Counted from the first letter of the stretch, positions 36,299 to 45,519 are shown. The stretch: DNA of 64,000 bases from Guptibacillus algicola (GCF_020171805.1 NZ_JAIVAF010000004.1:248001-312000); one strand, 5' to 3'. Notes: generated from the sequence alone by a model not told the origin. Made by a program: numbers and translations.

Positions 36299-36673
36299 TC
36301 ACCTATATATCACCCAATCACCGCTATCGATTTGTCCAAACGACGATGACCTCGTTTTCATAATATACGTGATTGCATCGTACGTCTTTTCTTTGGAATG
36401 AACGGTTTGGATCACTCTGTCATAAAGGTTTGCACTTCGTCCTTCTTGAAATCCTTCAAGCACATCAATACGTGAAAGATACGTGTCGTCCACTTCATAG
36501 ATTTCTCCATATACAACATGTTCACTTGATCCAAACATCGCAGGATATCCTGCACCCGTGTCATACAATGCTCCACTTGTCCAACTATACTCTTCAAGTA
36601 ATGTTGCGCCTTCGATCACATGGTGATTGCTTTCTCCTTTTCGTAACGTTCCATACACAAAAACAATATGCAT
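36299..36673 (-). CDS. Gamma-glutamylcyclotransferase-family protein
   Basis: 124 residues with the GGCT/AIG2 fold signature FVYGTLRKGESNHHV at the start and LSRIDVLEGFQEGR in the middle, where the catalytic Glu of the family is expected. It may cleave gamma-glutamyl amines to 5-oxoproline. GGAGGG precedes the ATG. Its transcript reads toward the convergent DMT gene terminator. Confidence 0.87.
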   Translation of the reverse strand: MHIVFVYGTLRKGESNHHVIEGATLLEEYSWTSGALYDTGAGYPAMFGSSEHVVYGEIYEVDDTYLSRIDVLEGFQEGRSANLYDRVIQTVHSKEKTYDAITYIMKTRSSSFGQIDSGDWVIYR

Positions 36674-36692
36674 GAAAATGACCCTCCTATAA

Positions 36693-36722
36693 ATAAAGCC
36701 CGCCTTCCTAGGGCGGACTTTG
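36693..36722 (-). terminator. Terminator of the pyruvate oxidase gene
   Basis: Arms AAAGTCCGCCC / GGGCGGGCTTT-like (imperfect) on the minus strand, followed by ATTTATAG. Confidence 0.65.
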
Positions 36723-36727
36723 TATCC

Positions 36728-38449
36728 TTAGAAAATACGCTTCAACGCTTTCTTAAGCGGTGGCATGTCGAGCTCTTGCTCCTTGAACGCTTTCTTCAAC
36801 ATGTATTTTGAATAACTTGATGCTTGCTCATACGTTACTTTCCCAGGAAGAGGTGCTTGGTCTTCTATCACAATATCTACAATAGCAGGTTTTGTAGATT
36901 TAGCCGCTCTTTCAAGAGCTGGTAACAGTTCCTCGTGTTTCTCAACACGGTACCCTTCTCCACCTGCTGTATGAGCGAAAGCTGCGAAGTCAAAGTCTTT
37001 TAGCTCTGTTTCATAATCAAGGTTCCCTATTGCTTGCTGCTCGTATTTAATCATTCCGAGACGTTCATTGTTGAAGATAACGACCATCATAGGCAGCTGA
37101 TATTTTACAGCCGTTAAGAAGTCCTGCATCACCATGGAGAATCCTCCGTCTCCACAAATCGCTACTGCTTGACGCTCTGGGTGAGCAATTTTTGCTGCAA
37201 TCGCACCTGGTAGACCGCACCCCATCGTCGCCATCCAGGACGAAAGAATGAACTTCTGGTTTGTTACACGAAAGTGTCGCGCCGTCCAGACTGTAACATT
37301 ACCAACATCCACTGAAAGAACCGCATCATCTTCAACGACTTTCTGAAGCTCAGGCATGATTTCTTGTGGTTTGATCGGTGTTGATCGCTCAGATTCAATA
37401 CTTTCTAAATGAGACCACCAATTCTTCATATTCTCCTGACACTTTTCTATAAAGTCTCTGTCTTCTTGGTAGTGACTATTTTCAGCTAAGTGGGAGAGCG
37501 TCCACTTCGCATCCCCAATTAATCCTACCGTCACAGGATACCGTTTTCCAATTTGTGTCGGCTCGATATCAAGCTGAATCGCCTTAGCATCATCAGGTAA
37601 ATAGTCGCGGTAAGGGAACGAAGTACCTACCATGATAAGAAGATCTGTTTCTTCCATCGCCTCGTAAGCAGGTTTTGTTCCAATTTGACCGAGTTGCCCT
37701 AAGTTATATGGATGGACATCTGGAATCGTCCCCTTGCCTGGGAGGCTAAGAATAATCGGTGCAGCTACCTTCTCAGCGAACTGTAAAAGTTCTTCTCTTG
37801 AATGCTTAGCACCCTTCCCTGCTAAAATTACTGGTCTCTTTGCTTCGTTCACTAGCTGTAGTGCTTCTTGCAAGTTTGAAGGATCGGGATGAACAACAGC
37901 TTGTGAACGTATAAGTGATGTATTCTTAACTTTTTGCTTCACTTTTTCAGCTGCAAGGTCATCAGGAATCGTAAGGATAGCTACCCCTTTCTTCTCAACA
38001 GCAGTTCGAATCGCCTGATTTGTTATGTCAGGTAAAGATTCTGCTGATTGTACGCGCTTATTAAAAACAGCTACATCGTCAAACATCCGCTCGAGATTCA
38101 CTTCCTGAAACTGATCGGTTCCTACTTGGGTACTATCAACTTGGCCTGCGATTACAAGAACAGGCGCCCCATCAGCTTTTGCATCATAAAGACCGTTAAG
38201 GAGATGGATCGCACCAGGACCTGCTATCGATAAGCAAACGCCAATCTTACCAGTTATTTTTGCATATGAAGCAGCTGAAAGCGCACCAACTTCCTCATGA
38301 CGAACCTGAATGAATTTCATGCGATCTTCTGAAGATCGAAGATTATCTACAAAGTGATTGATCGAATCACCCGGAAGGCCGTAAACATGGTCAACTCCCC
38401 AATCAGATAGTGTATCTACAAGAATTTCTCCTGTACTTTTATCAAACAT
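36728..38449 (-). CDS. Pyruvate oxidase (ThDP-dependent, YdaP/PoxB-like)
   Basis: 573 residues with the three domains of ThDP enzymes. The catalytic Glu is in QVRHEEVGALSAASYAK; the ThDP-magnesium motif is AICGDGGFSM followed about 28 residues on by NNERLGMIKYEQ. DQFQEVNLERMFDDVAVFNK and the FAD-domain pattern match YdaP/PoxB rather than acetolactate synthase. It oxidises pyruvate to acetate or acetyl phosphate and CO2. A typical GGAGGAGG site precedes the ATG. It is a single gene with its own terminator. Confidence 0.88.
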   Translation of the reverse strand: MFDKSTGEILVDTLSDWGVDHVYGLPGDSINHFVDNLRSSEDRMKFIQVRHEEVGALSAASYAKITGKIGVCLSIAGPGAIHLLNGLYDAKADGAPVLVIAGQVDSTQVGTDQFQEVNLERMFDDVAVFNKRVQSAESLPDITNQAIRTAVEKKGVAILTIPDDLAAEKVKQKVKNTSLIRSQAVVHPDPSNLQEALQLVNEAKRPVILAGKGAKHSREELLQFAEKVAAPIILSLPGKGTIPDVHPYNLGQLGQIGTKPAYEAMEETDLLIMVGTSFPYRDYLPDDAKAIQLDIEPTQIGKRYPVTVGLIGDAKWTLSHLAENSHYQEDRDFIEKCQENMKNWWSHLESIESERSTPIKPQEIMPELQKVVEDDAVLSVDVGNVTVWTARHFRVTNQKFILSSWMATMGCGLPGAIAAKIAHPERQAVAICGDGGFSMVMQDFLTAVKYQLPMMVVIFNNERLGMIKYEQQAIGNLDYETELKDFDFAAFAHTAGGEGYRVEKHEELLPALERAAKSTKPAIVDIVIEDQAPLPGKVTYEQASSYSKYMLKKAFKEQELDMPPLKKALKRIF

Positions 38450-38609
38450 TATTATTCCTCCTCCGCATCATCTCATAATGATTCACCTTCCCTTTTCGTG
38501 ATCATACGAAACTTTTTTACTACGTAAGAGGGTTCTATTGTTTAATATCCTTCAATAAAGTGAAATGTATAGAATAGGAACTGAAAATTCTAATTGGGAG
38601 GCTCCCCTT

Positions 38610-38987
38610 ATGAAACATCTCGTATTTTATGACGCTGAATGTCCTTTCTGCTTTAATCTGAAGAAGATTCTTCAAAAGCTTGACTGGAGAGGGCAGGTTG
38701 AATGGATAGCTGTTCAAGAAGTAGAAAACAATCCAGAAGCTTATCCCTACATGCAATATCGCCATGATCTTATGTATGATGAAATACATATGCTGACGGC
38801 ATCTGGCCGCTTATACTCAGGCTTTTCTACAGTCAGAAGGCTGTTCCTTGCATTGCCGATTACAATTCCATTGAGCTTATTTCTATATTTACCATTCCTT
38901 GACCGTATCGGAGCACCATTATATAAATGGTTTTCAACTCATCGATACGAATGGTTTGGACGTTACCCTGAACCTGTTTATGATTGA
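38610..38987 (+). CDS. DUF393 (DCC family) thiol-disulfide oxidoreductase
   Basis: 125 residues; the DCC motif is FYDAECPFCFNL at the N-terminus (CPFC redox pair), followed by HMLTASGRLYSGFSTVRRLF, typical of YuxK/DUF393 proteins. A hydrophobic stretch in the middle may touch the membrane. The partner is unknown. GGGAGG before ATG 38610 sets the start. The stop overlaps a terminator hairpin. Confidence 0.87.
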   Translation: MKHLVFYDAECPFCFNLKKILQKLDWRGQVEWIAVQEVENNPEAYPYMQYRHDLMYDEIHMLTASGRLYSGFSTVRRLFLALPITIPLSLFLYLPFLDRIGAPLYKWFSTHRYEWFGRYPEPVYD

Positions 38988-39010
38988 TTTCATAAGCAGG
39001 TTTTTTTCTT
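38969..39010 (+). terminator. Terminator overlapping the DUF393 stop codon
   Basis: CCTGTTTATGA pairs with TCATAAGCAGG (one bulge), followed by TTTTTTTC; the 5' arm is inside the coding sequence. Confidence 0.75.
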
Positions 39011-39064
39011 TGTTTCTCGAATTAGGTTGATGTAAGAGGAAACCATCACAAAAGGAGAACCTAC

Positions 39065-39682
39065 ATGAGCGAGAAATGGTTAGACTGGGCAAAGGAATTG
39101 CAATCTATTGCCCAAGCAGGGTTAACGTATACGAAAGATCCGTACGACTATGAGCGTTATGTGGAACTGCGTAAACTAAGTACCGAAATTATGAACACGT
39201 ACACAGAATATGACATGAACATGATCGAAAACCTATTCGCGAACGAGACCGGCTACCAGACGCCGAAAGTCGACATTCGCGCTGCAGTCTTTCAACACGG
39301 TGAACTTTTACTCGTTCAAGAAAAAGCAGATGGGAAATGGTCACTCCCTGGAGGCTGGGGTGATGTAGGGTATACACCAGCAGAAGTAGCGGTGAAAGAG
39401 GTATATGAGGAAACAGGCTACATCGTGAAGGTAGTAAGGCTGCTCGCTGTCCTCGATAAGTCAAAACATCCCCACCCCGCGTCTCCATACCATACATACA
39501 AAATTATTTTCCAATGTGAAATCGTTGGTGGCAGTCCGTCCGAAAGCATCGAAACAAGCGCAAGTGGATTTTTCAACAGAATTAATCTTCCTCCACTTTC
39601 CACTGGCAGGACCACCACATCTCAGATTGCCCTTTTGTTCGATTACCTTAATGATCCATCAAAACCGGTCATTTACGATTAA
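39065..39682 (+). CDS. Nudix hydrolase with N-terminal Nudix-N domain
   Basis: 205 residues. Residues 1-60 form the helical Nudix-N segment; the Nudix box (about 96-120) is PGGWGDVGYTPAEVAVKE followed by VYEETGY. It deviates from the consensus (Tyr at the first Glu place, Lys for Arg), as usual in this ADP-ribose/ADP-sugar-type subgroup, whose GGW-DVG form is characteristic. AGGAGA precedes the ATG. It lies 30 bases ahead of the AraC gene and may share its transcript. Confidence 0.85.
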   Translation: MSEKWLDWAKELQSIAQAGLTYTKDPYDYERYVELRKLSTEIMNTYTEYDMNMIENLFANETGYQTPKVDIRAAVFQHGELLLVQEKADGKWSLPGGWGDVGYTPAEVAVKEVYEETGYIVKVVRLLAVLDKSKHPHPASPYHTYKIIFQCEIVGGSPSESIETSASGFFNRINLPPLSTGRTTTSQIALLFDYLNDPSKPVIYD

Positions 39683-39711
39683 CTAGTTCTTATACATAAA
39701 GGAGTATAACG

Positions 39712-40503
39712 ATGATTACCCCATACGAGCACGGAATTCTACTGCTACGAAACAATTTACTTCATGAACGAAATTGGCGTAGTGATAACTGCTATAAGTT
39801 TATCTATTCGCCTAAAGGTAAAGGTCGCTATGCGACTCAAAGAGGTGACGTTTCGATCAATAAAGGACAGTTCTATCTCCTTAATCCTAACGAACCCCAT
39901 CAGCAGCTAGAGGTTACAGATGAGAAGTTCTTGATCGAGCTCGATGAATCTCTTTTTCGGAACGTTACCCAGGACCTTTACACGGAGAAAAACCCACCTG
40001 AATTTGCCGGAATAAACTATTATCATCCTCAAATCCAACGGTGGGCATCGTTTGTAAGAGAGGCGATACAGGATGCTACTGCAGATGAAGCAACGTATTT
40101 CCTTGAACATAGCGTTCCTCAACTTGTTCTTTTACTCATGAAACACGGTCCAGGTTCACATCAAACGAAACTTTCATACCACTCTTCACCTTCACTTAGT
40201 AGGGCGATCGAGGCGATTAGAGACGATTATTCAGCGAACTGGTCACTAGCTGAACTCGCTGCACTATGTAATTTATCAAAATATCAATTTGCCCACGTGT
40301 TTAAAGAAACTTATGGGATTGCACCTTATTCTTGGTTACAGCTATACCGAATCATCCGGAGCCAGGATGCACTCTATCACTCAGATGATTCGATCTTACA
40401 GATCGCCTTGGATTCAGGCTTTACGAACCTTTCCTCCTATAATAAATTATTTAAAAAGCTGTATGGACGAACGCCATCTCACTTTCGCCTTAACCGTAAC
40501 TAA
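39712..40503 (+). CDS. AraC family transcriptional regulator
   Basis: 263 residues: an N-terminal cupin-like sensing domain (about 1-135, HQQLEV segment) and a C-terminal double helix-turn-helix domain, LAELAALCNLSKYQFAHVFK and LQIALDSGFTNLSSYNKLFK, closing with GRTPSHFRLNRN. The regulated gene is unknown; the divergent or neighbouring transporter is a candidate. AAGGAG lies before the ATG. Its last 57 bases overlap the 3' end of the convergent MFS gene. Confidence 0.88.
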   Translation: MITPYEHGILLLRNNLLHERNWRSDNCYKFIYSPKGKGRYATQRGDVSINKGQFYLLNPNEPHQQLEVTDEKFLIELDESLFRNVTQDLYTEKNPPEFAGINYYHPQIQRWASFVREAIQDATADEATYFLEHSVPQLVLLLMKHGPGSHQTKLSYHSSPSLSRAIEAIRDDYSANWSLAELAALCNLSKYQFAHVFKETYGIAPYSWLQLYRIIRSQDALYHSDDSILQIALDSGFTNLSSYNKLFKKLYGRTPSHFRLNRN

Positions 40504-41676
40504 ATAGCCAACACTTGCAGCAACCATTAGACAGCCACTCCCTATCATGAGCGATTGGATAGGGACAAACGCTGCAAGAACCCCAAACAATGCAAGTGAG
40601 AGCGTGTTAGCGAGATACAGGAGAACAGCGTTCGTACTAAATCCTCTCCCAAGCATCTCTTCTGGAACGATTGTTTGGAGGATATAGACCCGAGCTAACC
40701 CAGCGATTGGAATACCAATTCCAACTAGAATAGCTCCGATTAAGAAATGCTCGACTCCATATAAGACCCCGTAGTAGAGCACGCCTCCTCCCCAGATGAA
40801 TGAACCGATCATGTATGTACCTAGATTCATCCTTTTAAACAGAAACGGAATAACACTATTAGCAATAATGACAGTTGCACCAAAGACACCTTGAATCATA
40901 CTAAATACTTCTTCGCTTTTCGTTGTCATTTCTGATAATGCAAGTAACAGTCCAACTTCCCACACCCATGTATTCAGAAAAACGATCATAAAAGTAAACA
41001 AAAACAAGTTGCGAATAGACGCATGCTTACTAGCCCACTTACTAAAAGCACCTATCGCACGAATTGCCTTTTTTACTGATTTCACACTAGCATTCTTCAC
41101 TTCCGTTACATTCACTTTCATTAAACAAAATGAGCTAATTGCATAAGTTAACGCATCGATCGTAAAGAAATGCACAGCCCCGTAAGAAGAAAGAAGCCAT
41201 ATCGCAATAAACGGACTTAGTACTGTTACGCCTCTCCCGAGAGTATCATTTAAACTATTCACGACTGTCCTCTGATCTTCTTCTGTGATAAGCGGAAGTA
41301 GTGCACGATGAGCAGGGTTAAAAAAGCAACCGATCGTTTGAATCAGGAAACTAATCGAAAGTAAGTAGAGATAATTCAATCCGTCCAGGTAGTAAAGAAG
41401 GACAACTGACCCCACAAGTGGTATCCTCAGTAAATCTAGAAGGATCAACATCCTTTTCTTTTGCACCCAATCAGCAATCACTCCCCCTACCAAACCGAAA
41501 ATAAGGTATGGTACTGTTTCAGCTATGGCCATTCCTGTCGTTAACGCTTTCGAGCCAGTTAAGTCATAGGCAAGAAACAAGAAAGCCATTCCTGAGAGAA
41601 CATCACCTAATTTTGAAATCCCTCCACCTAGCAGATAATATCGAATCGTCTTATTTAGAAAAACAGCTTTATACAA
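40447..41676 (-). CDS. MFS transporter (MFS_3 / EntS-MefA-like exporter)
   Basis: 409 residues with 12 membrane helices; GGVIADWVQKKRMLILLDLL is the loop 2-3 signature, and NPAHRALLPLITEEDQR with NSLNDTLGRGVTVLSPF is typical of the drug/siderophore exporter group. It starts with TTG (41676), five bases after AAGGAGGTG. That Shine-Dalgarno is buried in a perfect 10-base hairpin with a short leader frame, suggesting induced translation. The gene ends inside the coding sequence of the convergent AraC gene (57-base overlap). Confidence 0.85.
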   Translation of the reverse strand: MYKAVFLNKTIRYYLLGGGISKLGDVLSGMAFLFLAYDLTGSKALTTGMAIAETVPYLIFGLVGGVIADWVQKKRMLILLDLLRIPLVGSVVLLYYLDGLNYLYLLSISFLIQTIGCFFNPAHRALLPLITEEDQRTVVNSLNDTLGRGVTVLSPFIAIWLLSSYGAVHFFTIDALTYAISSFCLMKVNVTEVKNASVKSVKKAIRAIGAFSKWASKHASIRNLFLFTFMIVFLNTWVWEVGLLLALSEMTTKSEEVFSMIQGVFGATVIIANSVIPFLFKRMNLGTYMIGSFIWGGGVLYYGVLYGVEHFLIGAILVGIGIPIAGLARVYILQTIVPEEMLGRGFSTNAVLLYLANTLSLALFGVLAAFVPIQSLMIGSGCLMVAASVGYLVTVKAKVRWRSSIQLFK

Positions 41677-41678
41677 AC

Positions 41679-41719
41679 GAACACCTCCTTCTTCAGCATA
41701 GTGAATAGGAGGTGTTCAT
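41679..41719 (-). promoter_or_regulatory. RBS-sequestering hairpin with eight-codon leader peptide (candidate translational attenuator)
   Basis: On the minus strand, GAACACCTCC (41708-41717) is exactly complementary to GGAGGTGTTC (41679-41688), 19-base loop. The 3' arm contains most of the MFS Shine-Dalgarno AAGGAGG (41684-41690). A leader frame ATG...TGA (41719 to 41693, peptide MNTSYSLC) runs through the 5' arm and the loop and stops just before the Shine-Dalgarno, so a ribosome held on it would free the site, as in erm/cat control. The leader has only a weak ribosome binding site. Confidence 0.5.
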
Positions 41720-41754
41720 TCTTCTTTTATCTTGCTAACATTCACAGCAAGATT

Positions 41755-42114
41755 TTATGTACCAATAGACCACTCTTGTTCAAGACTCACGTTTTGTGAT
41801 TTGAGCCACTCGTTCAATATTGTCTCTCCTTGACCGTCACTATCATCTAAGCGTACTTCGATCTTCTCGATCGTACCTTCTTGACCAGTGCGTTCATAGA
41901 TGGGGTCGTGGGCGTTCTCCATGAATTCTTTGTAGGAAGGAAGATCATCCCAAGCAGCCGCAATCATCGCTACGTTCTCACGACCCTTTACCCACCCTCC
42001 AATTTGAGCGATGAATCCAGGACAGTTCTCAATCGCTTTCCACTGTTCTTGACCAATTGAAAATGTTTCTTCCTGACCACTTCGTACTGTGCAGATTATT
42101 TTTTTCAAAAGCAT
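41755..42114 (-). CDS. DUF4937 (YdbC-like) monooxygenase-fold protein
   Basis: 119 residues with the ABM-like ferredoxin fold: FSIGQEQWKAIENCPGFIAQ, GGWVKGRENVAMIAAAWDD and SYKEFMENAHDPIYE, as in B. subtilis YdbC. The function is unknown; similar folds include heme-degrading and quinone monooxygenases. It follows tag by 15 bases in the same direction and probably shares its transcript. Confidence 0.8.
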   Translation of the reverse strand: MLLKKIICTVRSGQEETFSIGQEQWKAIENCPGFIAQIGGWVKGRENVAMIAAAWDDLPSYKEFMENAHDPIYERTGQEGTIEKIEVRLDDSDGQGETILNEWLKSQNVSLEQEWSIGT

Positions 42115-42129
42115 TATGATTGCTCCAAT

Positions 42130-42690
42130 CTATTTCTGATCCGGATGGCGAAAACAGTTCGTAGTATGATCATTCAATAACCCTACAGCCTGCATGAAGC
42201 TATAAATGATGACTGGACCTACAAATGTAAATCCTCGTTTCTTCAAATCCTTGCTGATTGATTTACTTAATTCTGACTGCGCAGGAACTTCTTCAGTCGA
42301 ACGCCACCTGTTGATGACCGGCTCATTATCTACGTACTTCCAAATGTAAGATGAGAAGCTTCCAAACTCCTTTTGTATGCGAAGAAATGCGTTCGCATTT
42401 TTCACTGCACCTCGAACTTTCAGCTTGTTTCGAATAATCCCTTCGTTTGCTAACAACTCTTGAATCTTGTCTTCATCATAGCAAGCAACTTTTTCTACAT
42501 CGAAATGATCAAAAGCTTCTCGGTAGTTTTCACGGCGCTTCAAGATCGTGATCCAGCTCAAACCCGCCTGAGCCCCTTCCAAGATCAGCATTTCAAAAAG
42601 TTTCTTGTCGTCATAAACTGGAATTCCCCACTCAAAATCGTGGTATTCGATATAGATCTTTTCATCTGATACCCATCCACATCTACTCAT
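42130..42690 (-). CDS. tag: DNA-3-methyladenine glycosylase I
   Basis: 186 residues starting MSRCGWVSDEKIYIEYHDFE. The zinc-snap ligands Cys4 and His17 and the C-terminal His/Cys (DHTTNCFRHP) are present, as are LILEGAQAGLSWITILKRR and FTFVGPVIIYSFMQAVGLLN, all typical of TagA. It removes 3-methyladenine from alkylated DNA. It is followed by the DUF4937 gene. Confidence 0.93.
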   Translation of the reverse strand: MSRCGWVSDEKIYIEYHDFEWGIPVYDDKKLFEMLILEGAQAGLSWITILKRRENYREAFDHFDVEKVACYDEDKIQELLANEGIIRNKLKVRGAVKNANAFLRIQKEFGSFSSYIWKYVDNEPVINRWRSTEEVPAQSELSKSISKDLKKRGFTFVGPVIIYSFMQAVGLLNDHTTNCFRHPDQK

Positions 42691-42769
42691 TCTCTTTCCC
42701 CTTTCAGCCTAGCTTTTATCTCTACTTTACCTTAGCGATCCTCTAAACAAAACTAACATGCAACACAAC

Positions 42770-42796
42770 AAAAACGCATGTGACCATGCGTTTTAA
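42770..42796 (-). terminator. Terminator of sat-cysC
   Basis: Arms AAACGCATG / CATGCGTTT, followed on the minus strand by TTGTTGTG. Confidence 0.7.
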
Positions 42797-42820
42797 GCTC
42801 TTCTCTATGATTTATTTCGC

Positions 42821-43420
42821 TTACTGCGCTAATAATCCTTTCGAACGTAAGTAATTCACTAATTGATGCACACAGTCTGGAACACTATAGATTGCTGTAT
42901 ATAGCGTCACGTCAGGTGATTGCGGCGCTTCGTATGGAGCACTTATACCGGTGAACTCTTTAATTTCCCCGGTTCGAACCTTTTCATAAAGGCCTTTTGG
43001 ATCTCTTTTCTCACATTCTTCTAACGGGCAATCGATATACACTTCAATAAATTCATCCGCTCCTACAAGATTTCTAACCATTTCTCTGTCACTATTGTAA
43101 GGCGAAATGAATGCGGTTAGAACAACTGTGCCGCTTTCAACAAAAAGTTTCGCAACTTCACCAACACGCCTTATGTTCTCTTTGCGGTCATCTTCCTGGA
43201 ATCCTAAATCGGCATTTAAACCGTGTCGTAAATTATCTCCATCTAATAGGAATGTCGAAAGCCCTCTTGAATGCAAAGCTTTTTCTAGTTCATTAGCGAT
43301 CGTTGACTTCCCAGAGCCTGAAAGCCCAGTGAACCATACAATATAACTTTTATGCTCATGCAAAAGCTGACGATCTTTCTTTTGTATGGAATGACTTTGC
43401 CAATGAATATGTTTATCCAT
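42821..43420 (-). CDS. cysC: Adenylylsulfate (APS) kinase
   Basis: 199 residues with P-loop VWFTGLSGSGKSTIAN, DGDNLRHGLNADLGF (APS-binding), and the lid/loop region FIEVYIDCPLEECEKRDPKG then LYEKVRTGEIKEFTGISAPY. It phosphorylates APS to PAPS. It follows sat by 37 bases; together they activate sulfate. GGAGGG precedes the ATG. Confidence 0.94.
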   Translation of the reverse strand: MDKHIHWQSHSIQKKDRQLLHEHKSYIVWFTGLSGSGKSTIANELEKALHSRGLSTFLLDGDNLRHGLNADLGFQEDDRKENIRRVGEVAKLFVESGTVVLTAFISPYNSDREMVRNLVGADEFIEVYIDCPLEECEKRDPKGLYEKVRTGEIKEFTGISAPYEAPQSPDVTLYTAIYSVPDCVHQLVNYLRSKGLLAQ

Positions 43421-43457
43421 CCTTACCCTCCTCTCTGGTGACCAGATGTCATTATCA

Positions 43458-44585
43458 TCAAGAATCTTTCATTCCTTCTATAAGTACATCAATGACTTCC
43501 CGTCTACTAAACTCAGGGGGAGGCGTCTTCCCTTTTCGTAACATTTCTCTTACTTTTGTACCTGAGAGAATGAGTTTGTCGCTATCCTCGTGTGGGCATG
43601 TTTTATAGGTTGCAATCGCACAACAAACGTTACAATAAAAGGCATGTTCAAAGAAAAGCAGCTCGATCCCTATTTCTTCTTTTGTGAAGTTGCGAAAGAT
43701 CTCTTGTGCTTCATATGTTCCGTAATAGTCGCCAACTCCCGCATGATCCCGACCTACGATAAAATGTGAGCATCCGTAATTCTTACGAACAATCGCATGA
43801 AAGACAGCTTCTTTTGGTCCTGCGTATCGCATAGCTGCAGGAAAACAAGAAAGCAGTGTCCGATCCGATGGATAATAGTTGTTCAAGAGAACTTCATAGC
43901 TCTTCATACGCAGATCAGCTGGCACGTCGCCCGCCTTCGTTTCCCCAACTAACGGATGTAGAAGTAACCCATCTACCATCTCTAGTGCACATTTTTGAAT
44001 ATACTCATGTGCCCGATGAACAGGATTCCTCGTTTGAAACCCGACAACTGTGGACCATCCTAACTCTGTAATTTTCGACCTAACCTCAGCAGGTGTTAGC
44101 TGATAGTTCGTGAATTGAAGCTCTGGCAACTTCGTAAGAGTGACTGGTCCACTTACGTATATGTTTGACTGTTTCATGAGTCGAGCTACGCCAGGATGGT
44201 TCTCATCACGAGTGTTATAGACAGCTTGCGCTTCAAGTTCAAGATTCACCTCATACGTCTCTTCAACCTCCAGCACTCCGTAAACCTGCTCACCATGAAT
44301 AAGCTTCACTCTCGCTCCATTAGAAAGCTCTTTTTTTAGTTCTTTTCTTATTGGAAGAACAATCGGTAGACTCCACACCGTGCCGTCTTTTAATTTCATT
44401 TTCTCTAGCACACTCATATAATCATCACGGCCCATAAACCCATGCAGAGGACTGAACGCTCCGATGCCAATACAGTACAAGTTCGAAAGAGACACTCCGT
44501 CTAATTCGACTTCTAGTGTAAGTGAACGATGATCAAAGTCTGGTTCATACCGGTTTATCAATTTCCCTCCATGTGGTTCAATCAT
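43458..44585 (-). CDS. sat: Sulfate adenylyltransferase (ATP sulfurylase)
   Basis: 375 residues, bacterial length without a kinase domain. The catalytic motifs are [17 protein letters not shown] and [13 protein letters not shown], with [14 protein letters not shown] at the C-terminus and Cys clusters CNVCC and CPHED as in B. subtilis Sat. It makes APS from sulfate and ATP. First gene of sat-cysC; cysH, cysP and siroheme genes usually linked in Bacillus are absent. No S-box leader was found. Confidence 0.94.
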   Translation of the reverse strand: MIEPHGGKLINRYEPDFDHRSLTLEVELDGVSLSNLYCIGIGAFSPLHGFMGRDDYMSVLEKMKLKDGTVWSLPIVLPIRKELKKELSNGARVKLIHGEQVYGVLEVEETYEVNLELEAQAVYNTRDENHPGVARLMKQSNIYVSGPVTLTKLPELQFTNYQLTPAEVRSKITELGWSTVVGFQTRNPVHRAHEYIQKCALEMVDGLLLHPLVGETKAGDVPADLRMKSYEVLLNNYYPSDRTLLSCFPAAMRYAGPKEAVFHAIVRKNYGCSHFIVGRDHAGVGDYYGTYEAQEIFRNFTKEEIGIELLFFEHAFYCNVCCAIATYKTCPHEDSDKLILSGTKVREMLRKGKTPPPEFSRREVIDVLIEGMKDS

Positions 44586-44714
44586 CTTTTTTCACGCCCT
44601 TGCTTTTAATCAATATAGTTTACTGTATGTAACGAGCGAGAATCTGAAAGGGACAAACTCCTATATAATAGAGTGTATTTTATTAATTGGTCTACTCTTT
44701 TTCTCTGAAACGAA

Positions 44715-44747
44715 AAAAACCTGCCCATTATTGGACAGGTTTCTCAT
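44715..44747. terminator. Terminator of the coiled-coil gene
   Basis: Arms AAACCTGCCCA / TGGACAGGTTT (one mismatch); on the minus strand followed by TTTTTCG. Confidence 0.75.
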
Positions 44748-45519
44748 CATTAATCTGATACTTCGGTTTTTTCTCGAGCTTTCTTACTTCCTTCATAAGC
44801 TCTTTATACCCTAACCTCGTTAACTCAAAATCTTCGTTAACCATTTCATGCTCTTGCAGTGTTTCTCTTTTTTGCTGAGGAATTTCTTGTGAGATCTCTT
44901 GTAACCTTGCATTTAACTCAAGGAAAGAGCTAGATTCGATATCATGCACACCGATTAATTCTGCAACAAGCTTCATATCGGGTGTTTCTTTAATAAACAA
45001 GTTTTTCTTCTCATTCACCACTTGCTGAATTTTGTCTTTTAGGACTAGAAGTTCCTGTTTAATACGGTTGCTGTCGGTTTCTTTTTGCCTTAATTGTTCA
45101 CGGTACGTCGCTTTTTCTAGCTCATCTAAATCAGCTTTTGTGAGAAGTTCTTCGAAGAGCTGCGTTTTGTCACTATTGATTCTTTCTAATTCAAGTTCCT
45201 TCTCTGCTTCCGCAGTGTCATCACGTTCTGAACGCTGCCAATCGAAAGAAAGCTGAGCTTCTGGAACAACGTCCTCTTCGCCGCTTTCTTTCCCTTTAAG
45301 TACGCGATCAAAATCTTGAATCTTCTTCACAACATATAACGACACACCTACGCTAAGGCATGTGAGAAATAATCTAAACAAAAAAGGAGAAAAAGCTACT
45401 GCGTATAAAAGTAAAATAAATCCTATTATTGAGAGTACTGTTAGTGCTTTTTCCTTACCTGTTTTTGCTTCAAGGGGTTGATCTAACGTACCTAGAAACT
45501 TCTTCATGGATGTTAACAT
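44728..45519 (-). CDS. Membrane-anchored coiled-coil protein of unknown function
   Basis: 263 residues: two hydrophobic helices (about 26-66), then a long acidic, Glu/Lys/Gln-rich coiled coil (about 95-255). No enzymatic motif is visible. The topology (short N-terminal cytoplasmic part, hairpin in the membrane, long cytoplasmic coil) would suit a scaffold or cell-division/envelope role, but this is inference. GAGGTG lies about ten bases before the ATG. Confidence 0.6.
   Translation of the reverse strand: MLTSMKKFLGTLDQPLEAKTGKEKALTVLSIIGFILLLYAVAFSPFLFRLFLTCLSVGVSLYVVKKIQDFDRVLKGKESGEEDVVPEAQLSFDWQRSERDDTAEAEKELELERINSDKTQLFEELLTKADLDELEKATYREQLRQKETDSNRIKQELLVLKDKIQQVVNEKKNLFIKETPDMKLVAELIGVHDIESSSFLELNARLQEISQEIPQQKRETLQEHEMVNEDFELTRLGYKELMKEVRKLEKKPKYQINDEKPVQ

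Noticed and set aside
44586-44714. S-box or other riboswitch upstream of sat
   Set aside because: The leader is short and shows no S-box core or terminator pairing.
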